DNA of 64,000 bases from Spirodela intermedia (Eukaryota; Streptophyta; Magnoliopsida; Alismatales; Araceae): NCBI GenBank assembly GCA_902729315.2, contig LR746268.1, positions 7,361,501-7,425,500 on the forward strand. The letters run 5' to 3'. The translations under genes were made by a program, and so were the position numbers. Below, piece after piece: positions 47,924 through 60,419 of this stretch; within the stretch, counting starts at the first letter, position 1; every line of letters starts with the position of its first letter. Below the pieces are notes generated by a model that was given only the letters and a program-made list of their open reading frames with translations, searched no databases and was not told where the DNA came from.

Positions 47924-48877
47924 GGATCCCTCGCCGGCGATCTCCTCCCTCAGGGACGAGATTTCTGTGCCACACGTTTTCTCTTCAAATTTCCTTAATG
48001 AAGCTACGAGCTGTGACAGCGCAACGGTTACTCTCTCTCCACTCGTCACGGTCTCCGGTTTTATAGAGATTGGCCACCACCCCCTCCCCTCCCCCCCCCG
48101 GCATGAAGAGCCGTTTACGTCTCCCAGTTCTTCCAACCACGCCGCTTCTACTTATCTCGTTCTCGGCTCTGCTGGCATCCTAATCCCAGGGAGAGTCTTG
48201 CCAAGTCGACCGACACGTGTACGGTAGAGGTCGGCACGTGGCTGTCTGGTCCTGTGCGGCCCACCATTGAACACCCCCGCCCCCCTGCGGTGTCTTCATT
48301 GAAGAGCGACCGAGAGAGATTCCCCGACCGGAGAGGACCGACATCATGGCCGCACATCATGCGGCCCGAGTGGTTGAATCAGACAGAGCCTTTTCTTCGC
48401 CTGGTCTCGAGTCAACGTAATTGGCTCCCGACAGTGGCGCAAACCTGTCTCCCCATTTACTCTGGCCTTCTCGGAAAACAGTCAGCCAGTCGACGTGTGT
48501 TCTTTCGCCGACCCTGTGATGGCGTGAACGACGCTATGCTTGCGTAGTCGAGCACCAGCTAGTCGGTTGCTTCGAGGTAGAGGACGACTAACCTCCGGAG
48601 ATCATGAAGCCCAGAGAGTATCGAAAAGAAGGATACAATTCTAGAGAAGATGAAACACATGGTACTCTCTGAAGGTTTCCTCCCCCTCCCCACCCTGCGT
48701 ATCTTTCGCGGCTGCTTCCTTCCCCTGTGCTTCTACCTTCATGGGTTCATCCGGGAAGAAGAGTAAGCGAACAGATATCCAGATGCAGACCATGGAGGAG
48801 AAGTTATTGACGATAGCTTGCAGAGGAGAACCCGTCACTCTAGGGTTAGGTTCATGGATTCTCCATTCTGTCATGCT
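47924..48877. other. Intergenic between BCKDH and NAC genes
   Basis: Contains the BCKDH promoter and leader (GC-rich, 47924-48250) and the 3' flank of the NAC gene. No coding family seen. Confidence 0.5.
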
Positions 48878-49700
48878 CTACTTGGGCAAGCTAATCTCGT
48901 CGAGATCATCTAATGATAAGAACATCTCGTCCAGGCAGGAGAGCTCCGTTCCATCGTCGTAGAAGCTTGACTGCGAGCCGAAGTCCGACTCATACACTCG
49001 GCCAAGGACCCATTCATTGAAATCCTAGATGATCAAAGAAAGGGGCTGAATCGATCAGAAGAACGGGATTGAAGACTCAAAGGACGGACGAATCTAACTA
49101 AGTCTGTGAGATGAAGAAGAGGGCTCACTACTTCTGGGTGTCCGCTCGTCTTGGACGGTCTCCAGCCGCTGTCGTCGGCGCTTGTGCCGCCGGGACAATC
49201 CAGCAAGTGATATTCATGCATCACCCAGTTGGTTTTAATCCCCACCGGGGCTTGCCCGGCGTAGAAGGCAAGGTACTTCTTGATCCCTACGTTCCTGCCG
49301 GCGCTGGTGACGGGTTTCTCGACTCCGGTGGGCATCCAGTACCCACTGGCCCAGACCCGACTTAGAGCCCTGCGAGTGAAGAAGTACCACTGGTTGCCTC
49401 CCGGGAGAGCTTTTCCTTCACTTGCACAAAAGAGGGAGAAGAGAAATGAGAAACGTTTAGTATTTGGATTGTAGAGACAGGAATATGAAAGCAGATGAGC
49501 TCCTCTTCATGGTGACCGAGGGAACATTGGATCAAACCATTAAGATCCCATGGATCGTAGTGACGGGGGTCGAGAGAAGGGATGACGTCGGGATAGCAGG
49601 GCAGGTGGGCGGCCTTTCGGTGCAGGAAGTGGACGACGAGCTCCTCGTCGCTGGGGAAGAAGCGGAAACCGGGCGGCAGGTCTCCTGCGCCGTTTCCCAT
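48878..49700 (-). CDS. XND1: NAC transcription factor, XND1/NAC104-like
   Basis: Three exons: 49700-49538, 49415-49129, 49024-48878; 198 residues, short for a NAC protein but normal for the XND1 (XYLEM NAC DOMAIN 1) group. NAC subdomains: A LPPGFRFFPSDEELVVHFL, B VIPSLDPRHYDPWDLNG, C GNQWYFFTRRALSR and GYWMPTG, D GIKKYLAFYAGQAP and GIKTNWVMHEYHLLD, E FNEWVLGRVYES. The short C-terminal tail has GTELSCLDEMFLSLDDLDEISLP, nearly the same as the Arabidopsis XND1 tail; LSCLD is LxCxE-like, the type of motif that binds retinoblastoma-related protein. XND1 restrains secondary-wall formation and cell death in xylem. The exon 2 donor can be GTGAGC (used here) or GTAGTG three bases earlier; both keep the frame. 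Orthology to XND1 is inferred from the tail. Confidence 0.92.
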
Positions 49701-52280
49701 TTTCCACGAGTATCAGAGAATCTGCAGGGAGAAGGATTGGTGGTGAGTGAACACCAGGGACAAAGCACCAGCGATGGGTGCGGCTTCCTTCTTTCAGCGC
49801 TGTCTGGTATTAATACGAGAGAGAGAGAGAGAGAGAAGAGAGGGGATGACGGGATAAACTATGGTGTACAATAGAGACAAGTGTACGACTATTAGCTTGG
49901 GGCCAGATTTTATAAGAGGGTCTGGCTCGCGAAGATTCATAGTTATGACAGCATGACCATTCCTAAGATCGCCGATTAGAGTCGTACAAACCATGCACGC
50001 CAGTGGCTCGCTTATGCTGTGCATTATCGCGAATAGAGATCCTCTTAATATTGCGAACTTAGCATTTCTTTTGTCTCATGGCGCATCGTTGGCGTAAGAA
50101 TCTGATCGATTCTCGCATATCATTTTTCATGGAATCTGATATTTTACGTAAGATTAGGAGCATAATCGCGTATGATTACACAAGGACATCAAAAGGACGA
50201 TGGGTTAAGCATTCACACAGAGAATTCAAGCCTTCAATCGTCGGGAATCAGCTTTTAGACACTCGTTTTAGTGTTCGGGGTTGCATGATGAACACAGGGG
50301 ACGTTGAGGCTTCAAACCATGGGAGAAACTCGACTCGTCTACGCTTCAAACGCCAAAACACACCCTTTTGAGCTGTACTTACTAAGTAGAGCAAATTGGT
50401 GTGAGTATTTATTTTTAATTCTGAGTGGCTTTAGGTTTCCTTGACGTCGATGATGCCAAATATATGGTGACTTGTTGGATTTATCTTCTTTCCCTTACTT
50501 CAAATGCACTAATCATACATAGAAAAAAAATTGTACGGTGTTTGACCAAACCTTGAAGTTTATAAATGGAGCGTTTTTTCACAAGGCAAGCTTGCCATTA
50601 ACAGCTCTGGAGTTCAACTTGTTGATCGCTCTTAGTCTCATTCTATAGGACAAAGAAGAAGGGTAGAGCACTCCATTGCCTTAGCACTTCTTCATATTGG
50701 CTTCAAGAAGCTCCATAAACCTTCAATATAGCCTTCTTACTCAGTTCGCAAACCTAGTGAAATAATGGGGTTGGCAAGATGAAATCTGTAGAAATTGATG
50801 GTTGAGTAGATGACGATCGGAATTTAGACCATCCCAGTGCCGCTCATTTGTCGTATTTTTGTGGATATGTGGAGGATGGAGGATTAAGGGACTCTTAAAT
50901 CCCATTAAATATTAAATTGTTATATAAAATATCCAAATATTATGACATTTAGATTGAGAAATATAATAATTCGACCGCAAGTATGAATTTAGCTCAAATC
51001 ATTGCCTCTGCATCCGACGAGACATTCTCTTGCTGACATTTCCATAACTGCGCTCACTAAGGAGGAACCATAAAAGAGACTGCTGTGAGCTCGGGAGTGG
51101 GACTCCTCTGCCTCCTAAGCTATCCGGAGCTCACATGGGCTCTGAACGGCGCATATGACTGCGTGCAAGGATCAGCTTTGCCGACCGAGAAAGACCCTGA
51201 ATCCCTTTTCTTTCGCCGCATCATCACAAGCTCTCCTTTTCCACGTTCGAAAGATGGGTCTCAATTACGAACCATCTCCTTGTTCCTTCATGATGTCTAC
51301 AGAGAAAGCTTCGCCTAAAGATCTTCGGTTTCCGCCGCGATAACCTCGAAGAACGTCCGGTGGATGGTTCTTCCCTATTATCCCATGTAGATTCTCGGGC
51401 CGAATGGCCTTCTCGGGTTATAAGCGTAGATTCCATGACAGCTCCTACGTTGACTTTACAGACTAAAGGTGCTCTTATTAGGGCCATGTACTACCAGCCT
51501 TATCTTGACAAATAATCAGAGATTATGCCATGGAGAGGGCGGCTGTGACACCTGTATCATGAGAGTCAGACCCATCGACATGGCTCGATCTCCGACTGGG
51601 GAGAGATCGTCTGCAGCAGGGAGAGAGTGGTCATGATCAGCTTGCAACTAGAGGGCGGGTGGACGTGGCAGAAGAGGGTTTTGGCCTCGGCGGGCCGCAA
51701 CAGCAGCTGCGGCGCAATCGCACTTCCACAGTGTCGAGCTGGTGCTCCTGCGCGCATCGTGTCAGCCCGGCACTTCCTCACTAACCCCCCTCCGGCACCT
51801 ACGCTGGTCCCCCCACTAGGAGGCGCTCTCCACTATCTACGGGTTCCCAACCAGGTGACGTACCGATGAAGCAAATCCCTGTTCGAAGATCCCAAAGAGG
51901 AGTTCGTGCCGGGTGGGGCTGCCGGAGGTTGTCTTCACACTCAGTCTCACCGGACGGCGCAAGCCCAGTACACGCAGTCGGCGTTAATAGCTTTCCGCAA
52001 CCTGTTCCTCTCTGAATTGCTTCCTGAATGCGCTCCGCCCCACATTTGTGGCGTAATGTATCGAACTGTCTATTAATGGGACTTTCCCATCTCATTTGAA
52101 TCAGCAATCCTGATTAGAAGAAGCCAACCTTCACAAGAAACTACCATTATTAATAGCTATAATCACAATTATACGATCACATATCGACATAATTCACAGG
52201 ATTACGCTCATAAATTACAGAAAAAAAAAAATCGACGAAGATGAAAACTTCGCGCCAAATTTCAGCATATCGATTGATTA
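49701..52280. other. Intergenic between NAC and HDA14 genes
   Basis: Includes the NAC promoter with a short (GA)n run at 49819-49838, AT-rich DNA at 50400-51000 and mixed DNA to 52,280. Several ORFs of 60-100 codons overlap on opposite strands and resemble no family. I see no gene. Confidence 0.45.
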
Positions 52281-55200
52281 CTAAAGAGAGTGAATTTGTT
52301 TGGCCTTCTTGATCGCCTTGGCCGCCTTGGCCAAGGGTTCTTCGTACAACATAGATGGGTCATCAAATTGTGGTGCCAAGCTTGGCTCACTGAGAAATGC
52401 ACGGAAAGTGTCAGCCACAGAATCCGAGAGGGAATTCAGATTGTACCCCCCTTCCAGGAAGAACACACAGCGTCCTCCACACAGCTCCTCGGCTAGTTCC
52501 TTGATTCTAGAACCAAGCATGTAGTATGTGCTCGTAGTAAACTGTAGGCCAGCCAGGGGGTCCAGGACATGGGCATCATAACTGAATAGAGAAGAGTAAA
52601 TGGGCGGCAGTGTATCAAAAACTGTTCTGGTCATGTCAACCAGGTTTTAATTCTCCATAAAATATTGTTTAATCACTTCATGTCTAAGCATCTACTCCGG
52701 AGAAAGGTAGAGAAACTGACCCAGCCGACACAAGGATGATATCTGGCTTGAACCTTTGGGCGCTTGGTGCAATGACCTCATCAAATGCTGCTCTCATGAT
52801 ATTATCTCCCGAACCCCCTGGTAATGGCAGGTTCAGGGTTGTTCCTTCTCCATCTCCTCTGCCAACCTGATCGATTTTCCCTGTTCCAGGATAGCTTCCA
52901 TCCTACATACATTACGAAAATAAGCGTCCTTGGTCATTCTATGCATCCTAGAACGGGCCCAATCAAATGACTGCTAATCAGGATGAGAGATTCGTAAGAG
53001 TTAAAGACGGAGATGCAAACAAATAAACACTTAAAGACCTTGAACCCATTCACCATGGCGCATGCTTTGTGCTTCTAGCAAAATAAACTGCTAGCAACCT
53101 TGGCTTAATGTTTTATTAATAATTAAGTAAATCAATAGGATACCTGATGGGTTGAGATGAATAATATATCTGGATCATCATAAAATGCATCACATGTTCC
53201 ATTGCCGTGGTGAACATCAAAATCGATGATGAGGACACGCCTCAGTCCATGTACTTGTTGAGCATAGCGAGCAGCCACGGATACGTTTCCAAATACACAA
53301 AACCCCATGGGACCTTCTGGAACAGCATGGTGACCTGGTGGTCTGATCAAGGCAAACCCGACAGGTGGACTCGAGGTTAATTTTGACGCTGCAACCTAAA
53401 CAGATAGCAGTAGGATAGGTAGAGCGTTACAAACAAAGGATATATGTTTCTTTACAGCGGCCTGAAAAAAGTATTCATAGATAATTAATGTAGAGCACAT
53501 TGGTGGTTCTAAAATAAAATTATATAAGAATACGAAATTATTTACTCGAATATTATTTAAATATTATCTGATACTTGACCGGGCTGGACAATAATCAGAA
53601 GAAGTTATATACTTTTCAATTGAAATACAAGGAAATTATAAGTGAAAGTTCTTTACCACTGCATCAACCAATGCTATCCCTGCACCAGCTGCAATAAGAG
53701 ATTCTTGAAACGTCTGCATCGCCACGAATACAAAAATGAGATTTGTGGGTCATTGTTACTTTTTAAAAAAGTCAAAGTACACAATTTTTATCCAAAAAGC
53801 GCCCATATTTTCCGTAGACCCAGTTTGCAACCACAAACTAGCCAGCCCGTTCATTAAAGTGAGATAAGTCTGGGTAGTGATTACAGTTTTAGTGGCATAT
53901 GTCGGTCCTGATCCATCAATAAAAATAAGGCCTTCTTGTGACGCCTTAGGCATAGCCTGCAAGTTGTAAGATCAGAAAGACACCCACGCATCAAATCATT
54001 ATCAAACCCAGAAATCAATTTAAAAATCACTGCGGCGTCATATATCAGGACCCAACTTGACGCAGACAGTCCTGTACATTAAGACGATATCGCATGGAAA
54101 CAAAAGTAATCACCAGTTCCTCAGGGTCCCATCAACAATTAGCTAAACGTAGCCCAGGACACTGCCAGAGTTTGTCAACTTCTATTAGTCAACTCAGTTT
54201 TTTGTGGGTTCCGGAGTCTGATCCGCATAGGCACGTGCAAAGCAAATTTTGGCCATCAACTCTCGTATAAGACCTAACTGGATAAAATGAGCCACAACAA
54301 ATTGAACACAACCAAGGGACAGTTGAAGATTAATGAAACAGGGCAATGTGGTCTATTAAGCTCTATGGCTTGAATGTCTGGTTATTAGCCTCGATGCACG
54401 TCGGTATCAACGAGGACTTTATTGTGCTGTATCAATAAAAGTGGATTAAAACTTGAGAAAACTGGAGGTTTGGGGAGGGGACCTATAAGACAATCCATCT
54501 GTGTCTACACTATATCTGCAATTGATGCAGGTAGTGAACAAGAGATTGAGTTTCCGACAGTAATGCGTCAGAATAAAGATAATCATAGCTACATATGTTT
54601 CAGTCCAAAATAAATTAAAGTGATCGATACAACAGAAGGAATGGAGATGAAAATATTACCTTCTCGAGGCCAGCTACATAAGATCTTGTATGAACTCTCA
54701 CAATATCATCTATCGATGCTGGCTTGACATCATTGAGTTCAATAATCTCCAAGCCACGGAACTGAAATTCAGAACAGATGCAGCTTCAATGTGAAATTAC
54801 TGGAAACATCATCTAAGCAAAAGCGACTCACAAACGAATAAACACATTTTAAATCTGCAGTTACATTTAAGCAAGTAAACCTGGAAAAGAAAATATATAT
54901 TCATGCAGTTATTCTAAGGTATGATGGGCTATGTATCTGGGAAGGTAGAGAGAGTGGGAATGGAACTTCAAAACGGAAAAGTGGTCAAATTTTAATAAAT
55001 CAATTAAACGTTTGTAGTCTTATTCACGAGAATCAATCAATCCAGTTATGATGCTCAACAATTCCAATTTAGAATGAAAGCAAATTTATGTGTACGAATA
55101 AAGTACTTATTTAAAATAAGTACAAATGACTTTACATGACAAATGCATACGAGAACCTTACGATTCTATAAGTCATAGTGTAATAAAAATGATAAAATCC

Positions 55201-56160
55201 GTAAAATTGCGCCTAAAAAAGTGTTATACTTTCAAAAAAAAGACGGAAAATGTTTCAACATGATGTCCCAACAGATAAAGAAAGATGTACCCACCTTCGG
55301 CGTAAGCTCCATCTTGTCAAGGGCATCAATGATTGAAGGAATCCTCAAATTGGACTCTGGGTGTGATTCCTGAATAATTTCCAAAGGTGAGAGAACATCA
55401 CAGGAACACAAAACCGATACGCAGTACACAGTACATGGCCACTTTTCTTGGCCTCTAATTCTTCCCTTGGTGACTTACGTATACAATTATACATCCTCAG
55501 GTAAAGGTCAACTCTCCTCGTGGTACCTACTGGAGTCTCTTCTTGTCTTCCATTTGCAAGCAGGGCAGCTTATTTTTTAATTCAGTGAAACAAACTAACT
55601 GGTTCTCTCCCCACCATGTATAGGGTAGGCAAATGTTGGCTAAGCTTTCACAATCGATCTATAAAATATACCTCATAATTTTATCATCGACATATCTTTT
55701 CTAAGATCCCCATCGAGACCATCCCATCTGACGCATTTCTTCTAATACTAATCATTCTTCTTTGCTAATCAAGATTGGTTTTACAGCAGGTTAATAATTT
55801 CCTGCAAGCTTTCATGTCTGTATAACAGTTGCCTATACTGTGAAATAATTGAAAGGAGATGGCATTTTATATTCTAATTGAATGCATGTTTCCTCACGAT
55901 GAACAGATGCCCAGCTATACTCATGAAGTGATTTAATTGATGAATAAAAGTGTAGCATACCTTATTATGTCCCAGAGCAGGAGCAGCACAATAAATGATA
56001 CGAGCATCAGATAGAAGATGGTTGGATAAAGTCGCATATTCATTCGCACTTGGGCGAGAATATGAAACTTCGCTGCCATCAGAGGAGCACTTCACATTTG
56101 ACTTCTGTCGTTGACCACAATTCGTTGCAAAAAATAATGCTCTGCTCGCTGAACCAGACA
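52281..56160 (-). CDS. HDA14: Histone deacetylase 14-like (class II HDAC, organellar type), 5' end incomplete
   Basis: Zinc-dependent deacetylase closest to HDA14. Exons on the minus strand: about 56160 or 56148 to 55961, 55369-55295, 54761-54660, 53956-53885, 53713-53657, 53395-53144, 52902-52721, 52581-52281, all phase-consistent. Active-site blocks: RPPGHHAVPEGPMGFCVFGN (His-His pair), IDFDVHHGNGT (zinc ligands Asp and His), SAGYDAHVLDPLAGLQ (third zinc ligand Asp) and FFLEGGYNL. Early exons give DARIIYCAAPALGHNK and IDDIVRVHTRSYVAGLEK. The Arabidopsis relative works in plastids and mitochondria and deacetylates non-histone proteins. The first exon, expected to encode a transit peptide, is not settled; it probably lies in 56650-57060, where a short ATG-led Leu/Ser-rich stretch starts at 57058. 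Introns up to 0.7 kb are AT-rich. Confidence 0.9.
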
Positions 56161-58063
56161 CTCATGTTCATAAAGTTCGAAAGAAATACTGACAAGGAAT
56201 GGGAACAAATGCGCTCTTCATGAATATATCGAGGAAAGGCTGCGCTAAACAAAAACATGAGAAAATCCTAAAACTTCGAAGACACAATATAAGATGCACT
56301 CCCCGGATTAGCCCATGGGGATTTCTGAGATCATAGATAGAAAAATCACCTTCCAAACTTGCTACAAATAAAATAGTTTGGAAATAAAGCAACTTTACAA
56401 AATTACAGACCCATAAAATATACTGTTATTCATCACTGAATTTCAAAATTACTGAATTTCCTAATAGATTCCCCTTCCTAGTTTGCTTCAACTTCCATTC
56501 CGTTCTAGTGGGTCCATTCCTTTGGACAAGGATGTGCAATAATTATGCGGCTTTAGTTCCAAATTCCAGTAACAGGTATTATGTCAGAGGCTCAGTAATC
56601 TCAGCCCATTGCTAGTTGCCCTTTTCCTGAGATAAAATGGATCCTGAAAGAACCGTCAGACCTCTTCAGCTCCGGAGGAAATTAATTCGCGTAAATATTT
56701 ATTCGTAAAGCAGGAGGATTGACACCACCAAACGCTAACCATTTCAAATGCCGCCCTTTTATTCTGCTGATTTTTAGCCGTTATCAGATTGACCGAACGA
56801 CGGAAAAAGAACCAAACAATACTGGGGAAGAACGAAAGAGTCAAATCATCTCCGTCAACAGAACGCTGAGTCAAACACCGGCAGAATCTCCCAAGTTGTT
56901 CAGAGATTCGCTGCATCCTATCATCAGCCATGCTTCCGACCCTAGCTCTCAGACTTCGTCACTTGAGGATCAGATAACGGGGACGCCAGAGAACTCGGCG
57001 CCAAAGAAGCACCTCTGACAGAGAATCGAAAGGAGGAAACTGAACGCAGGAGGAGCATTTTTTTCAAGAAAAGAGCTCGATACTCCGAAGCATCGAGCAG
57101 GAAGGGCATCCACAGAGAGATCCCGTCCTTTTATGTTTCCCTCTCTACGGTTTGGATTCGCAAAGTTTGCAGAGGCAGAGTCTACCTGCTAGTGCAGGAG
57201 GACGCAAGCTTCGGAGCTCCATCGCTCTCATCCGGTTCTCTGGGTCCGCGAGGGTTCAGACGACGGAAGAAGGATTAGCGATACCCGGAGGACGAAAAGA
57301 AGACGATGAGAAACTTGTGGACATGGTTTTTGATCTCAGGCCATCGCCATGCGGCCCAGCTCCGCATGCCCTTCATGGTGTTTCCTAATCTCCAACCATG
57401 GATGTGCTTAAGAGCGCGCGGCCTCATCACCCTTGAATGGTTCTCCTCGACCCGCCCGAGTTACCCAATTCAAAAGTATTATCCTTTTTTCAAGTTTCCT
57501 GACAACATTTTTTGTTCTTGTTTAGTTTCCAGGAATTGAGGATATTGCATCCCTAGACCTTTATATTCAAGCCTAATTTTCGGTCAAATTAGAAAAAGAA
57601 TAAATCTAATACTCTTCGATTGTCAACTCAAGATCATTAGATGGTATTCAAACTGTTTTCAAGAATTCTCACTGACGACAAAATAGTCAACGTCGATACC
57701 TCGGGTATATCTACATCCAGATGAAGTCCAGGTTAGTAGCCATATAATCTCCCTCCAACCTTTCTCTCTTTCTCTCTCTCTACACCCAACCCAAATCCCA
57801 TTTTATAAATTGTCCCATGTCAAAGGAGTTGACCGTGGTAGATCAACTCCATCAAGGGATTGATAAATAATGTCGCCGCCTAAACAGGCACCGACTTCGA
57901 AGAAGCCACAGCAGTGCAGGCGAGCCTTGTCGAGCAGATTTTAGGAGTCGGCGGCGGAGAAGGGCTGTTCCTCCATTTCCTGTGAAGCTACGGGACTCGG
58001 GAGCAGGAATATCTTCTGCATGTTCCGGGTGGAGTTAGGGCAGATGCTGTGGAGACTCGGTCG
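56161..58063. other. Divergent region: HDA14 5' part and PPR promoter
   Basis: Should contain the HDA14 first exon and promoter (minus) and the leader of the first PPR gene (plus). ORFs at 56656-56931 (minus) and 57152-57388 (plus, which begins with TTG, not ATG) are not recognisable. A CT-rich stretch lies at 57760-57781. Confidence 0.4.
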
Positions 58064-60118
58064 ATGATCGTCGATGCCGAGAACCGCGTGCGGCTGCTGC
58101 AATCATGCAAGGGTGGGCGAGCGCTCCTGCTGGGGAGGCAGGTTCATCTCGCGCTGCTCAAGTCCGGCCTCGTGTCGTCTCTCTACTGGGGCAACTGCCT
58201 GCTCCAGATGTATGGTCGGTGCGGCGACGACGACCACACCGACGCGCATCGCCTGTTCGAGGAGATGCCTCTGAGGAACTGCTTCTCGTGGAACTCTCTG
58301 ATCGATGCCAACCTGAAATCGGGGAGGACGGAGGTTTCGGTGGATCTTTTCGATCGTATGCCCCAGAAGAACTCTTTCTCATGGAATTCGGTGATCGCCG
58401 GGCTCACAAAGAACGGCGACATGACGATTGCGCGGCGGGTGTTTGAAGAAATGCCCATTAAAGAAGCCGTGGCTTGCAACTGCATGATGCATGGGTATGT
58501 CCGCTCTGGCTGCCCACGAGAAGCTCTGAGATTGTACAAACTGCTGAATACCAAAGTCGACTCTTCATCGCCATGGAAGGACAGCTATGTACTGGCGACT
58601 GCCCTCTGTGCCTGCGCCCATCAACTGGCTTACAACAGCGGCAGGCAGATCCATGCACATATTCTTGTGGGCAAAGTGGAGTTCGATTCGGCTCTGGGCA
58701 GTGCTCTGGTCGACATGTACGGCAAATGTGGAGATTTGGATCATGCCCTCAGCGCCTTGAAAGCTATGCCCGAGCCCGATGAATTCTCTCTGTCGTCACT
58801 TCTCCTGGGCTACGCAGACCAGGGAAGACTTGCAGATGCCAGAAGACTCTTCTTCCATATGAGTGACAACCCTAGCGTCATCCTGTGGAACTCTTTGTTG
58901 ACGGCGTACGTTTCCAATGGCCGTGGCGTAGAGGCTCTCGAGCTTTTCAGGATGATGGTGAGGGATGGAGTCGCCGGCGACTCATCCTCGCTGACAACTG
59001 TTCTGAGCGCATGTGCCAGCTTGGGTAACATCCAAGGTGGGAGACTGATCCATAGTCGAGCATTCCGAGCAGGGCATCTAGAAGATGTCGCCGTTGGAAC
59101 TGCCCTCGTCGATCTGTACTCCAAGAATGGTTCATTCGATGACGCTTGCAGAGTCTTCGACGAGGTCAAACAGCACGACACAATATTGCTCAACTCTATG
59201 ATCACTGCGTACTCCAACTGTGGAAGAGTCCAAGAGGCGAGGAAGCTGTTTGATACAATGCCCAGTAGGAGCTTGATCTCATGGAATTCGATGCTTGTGG
59301 GGTATAGCAAGAATGGTTTCGCCGCCGATTCACTGGAGCTTTTCTCAGAAATGCACAGCCGGGGTTTGAAGCCAGACAGAGTGACCTTCGCCAGTGCGGT
59401 TAGCGCTTGTGCAAGCCTTTCTTCTCTCAGGTTCGGAGAGCAGGTCTTCGCTCTTGCGACAACCCTCGGACTCCAATCCGATGAAATCATCTCCACCTCG
59501 CTGGTCGATCTCTACTGCAAATGCGGCAATGTCAGAGAAGGGCGAATCCTCTTCGAGAGCATCGCGAAATCCGATGAAGCCCTATGGAACTCGATGCTGA
59601 TGGGATACGCCGCAAACGGCTGCGGATCGGAAGTCTTGAAACTCTTCGAATCCATGAGAGAAGCAAACGCGTGCCCTAACGAAGTCACCTTCGTGGCTGT
59701 TCTGTCCGGTTGCTGCCACTGCGGACTCGTCGACGAAGGACGGAGGCTGTTCCACGCAATGCAGAAGGATTTCAAAATCGTTCCGACATCTGAGCACTAC
59801 TCGTGCGTTGTCGATCTGCTGGTGCGCGCGGGGAGGCTCGGGGAAGCCCTGGAGTTCATCGACGCGATGCCCTTCGAGGCCGATGCCAGTATGTGGACAT
59901 CTCTGCTGAGGGGTTGCCAAGCCCAGAACGACGACTCCCTCGGGGCCAAGGTTGCAGAGAGGCTAATGGCGCTCGACCCCCGGCAACCAGGCGTCTACGT
60001 GCAGCTCTCCACCATCTTCGCCGGCCGCGGGATGTGGGAGAGCTCTGTCCACGTTCGGCGGCAATTGCAGAAGAGACAGATCAACAAGAACCCTGGTTGC
60101 AGTTGGCTGGATTATTAA
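58064..60118 (+). CDS. Pentatricopeptide repeat protein (At1g77010-like, PLS class)
   Basis: Intronless, 684 residues. PPR proteins are sequence-specific RNA-binding proteins of mitochondria or plastids; PLS-class members guide C-to-U editing. About 15-18 degenerate 31-36-residue repeats are visible, with recurring cores such as RNCFSWNSLIDANLKSG, NSFSWNSVIAGLTKNG, VALGSALVDMYGKCG-like helices and SLISWNSMLVGYSKNG. The C-terminal E-type region holds YSCVVDLLVRAGRLGEALEFI, WTSLLRGCQAQND and VYVQLSTIFAGRGMWESS, ending NKNPGCSWLDY with no DYW domain. Start MIVDAENRVRLLQSC aligns with Arabidopsis At1g77010 (MDVDCRRYVRLLQSC). The frame is open a few codons further to a GTG at 58049, but 58064 is the first in-frame ATG. 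Target transcript unknown. The orthology also agrees with neighbour order. Confidence 0.93.
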   Translation: MIVDAENRVRLLQSCKGGRALLLGRQVHLALLKSGLVSSLYWGNCLLQMYGRCGDDDHTDAHRLFEEMPLRNCFSWNSLIDANLKSGRTEVSVDLFDRMPQKNSFSWNSVIAGLTKNGDMTIARRVFEEMPIKEAVACNCMMHGYVRSGCPREALRLYKLLNTKVDSSSPWKDSYVLATALCACAHQLAYNSGRQIHAHILVGKVEFDSALGSALVDMYGKCGDLDHALSALKAMPEPDEFSLSSLLLGYADQGRLADARRLFFHMSDNPSVILWNSLLTAYVSNGRGVEALELFRMMVRDGVAGDSSSLTTVLSACASLGNIQGGRLIHSRAFRAGHLEDVAVGTALVDLYSKNGSFDDACRVFDEVKQHDTILLNSMITAYSNCGRVQEARKLFDTMPSRSLISWNSMLVGYSKNGFAADSLELFSEMHSRGLKPDRVTFASAVSACASLSSLRFGEQVFALATTLGLQSDEIISTSLVDLYCKCGNVREGRILFESIAKSDEALWNSMLMGYAANGCGSEVLKLFESMREANACPNEVTFVAVLSGCCHCGLVDEGRRLFHAMQKDFKIVPTSEHYSCVVDLLVRAGRLGEALEFIDAMPFEADASMWTSLLRGCQAQNDDSLGAKVAERLMALDPRQPGVYVQLSTIFAGRGMWESSVHVRRQLQKRQINKNPGCSWLDY

Positions 60119-60419
60119 AGAAGAACGGCCCCTCCTTTATGGGCTGCCCAATTAACTATATTGGGCTGAGAAATGTAGGATAATGTGTCGATCCATCTAT
60201 TCTAATGGGCCTACCCACTCTATTACACATCAAGATCTCTCTCCAGATAGTGGGCCATGTAGTCCATTATAATGGGCCATAGTCCGTACTAATGGACCCA
60301 GTTGATTGTGGGCTGCATAATATATGATATAGGCTGCCCATCCATTGAGCTATCCGTGGTGGCTAATGGGCCAGCCGGTTGTGGTATTTCTGGCGGCCTC
60401 TACGGCCTGACATGATGGC
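60119..60419 (+). promoter_or_regulatory. Array of seven Site II (TGGGCY) elements in the spacer between the two PPR genes
   Basis: TGGGCC or TGGGCT occurs at 60140, 60162, 60206, 60251, 60273, 60309 and 60367, all on the plus strand, mostly 20-60 bases apart. Random expectation is below one in 300 bases. Site II motifs bind TCP factors and are enriched in promoters of genes for mitochondrial and plastid gene expression, including PPR genes. The whole spacer serves as 3'UTR of the first and promoter of the second PPR gene. Presence is directly seen; function is inferred. Confidence 0.7.

Noticed and set aside
57152-57388. Plus-strand ORF before the first PPR gene
   Set aside because: Begins with TTG rather than ATG, has no known domain and is followed by AT-rich DNA without a clear donor.
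58049-58063. GTG start for the first PPR gene
   Set aside because: Nuclear plant genes rarely start at GTG, and the in-frame ATG at 58064 matches the known N-terminus of the family.
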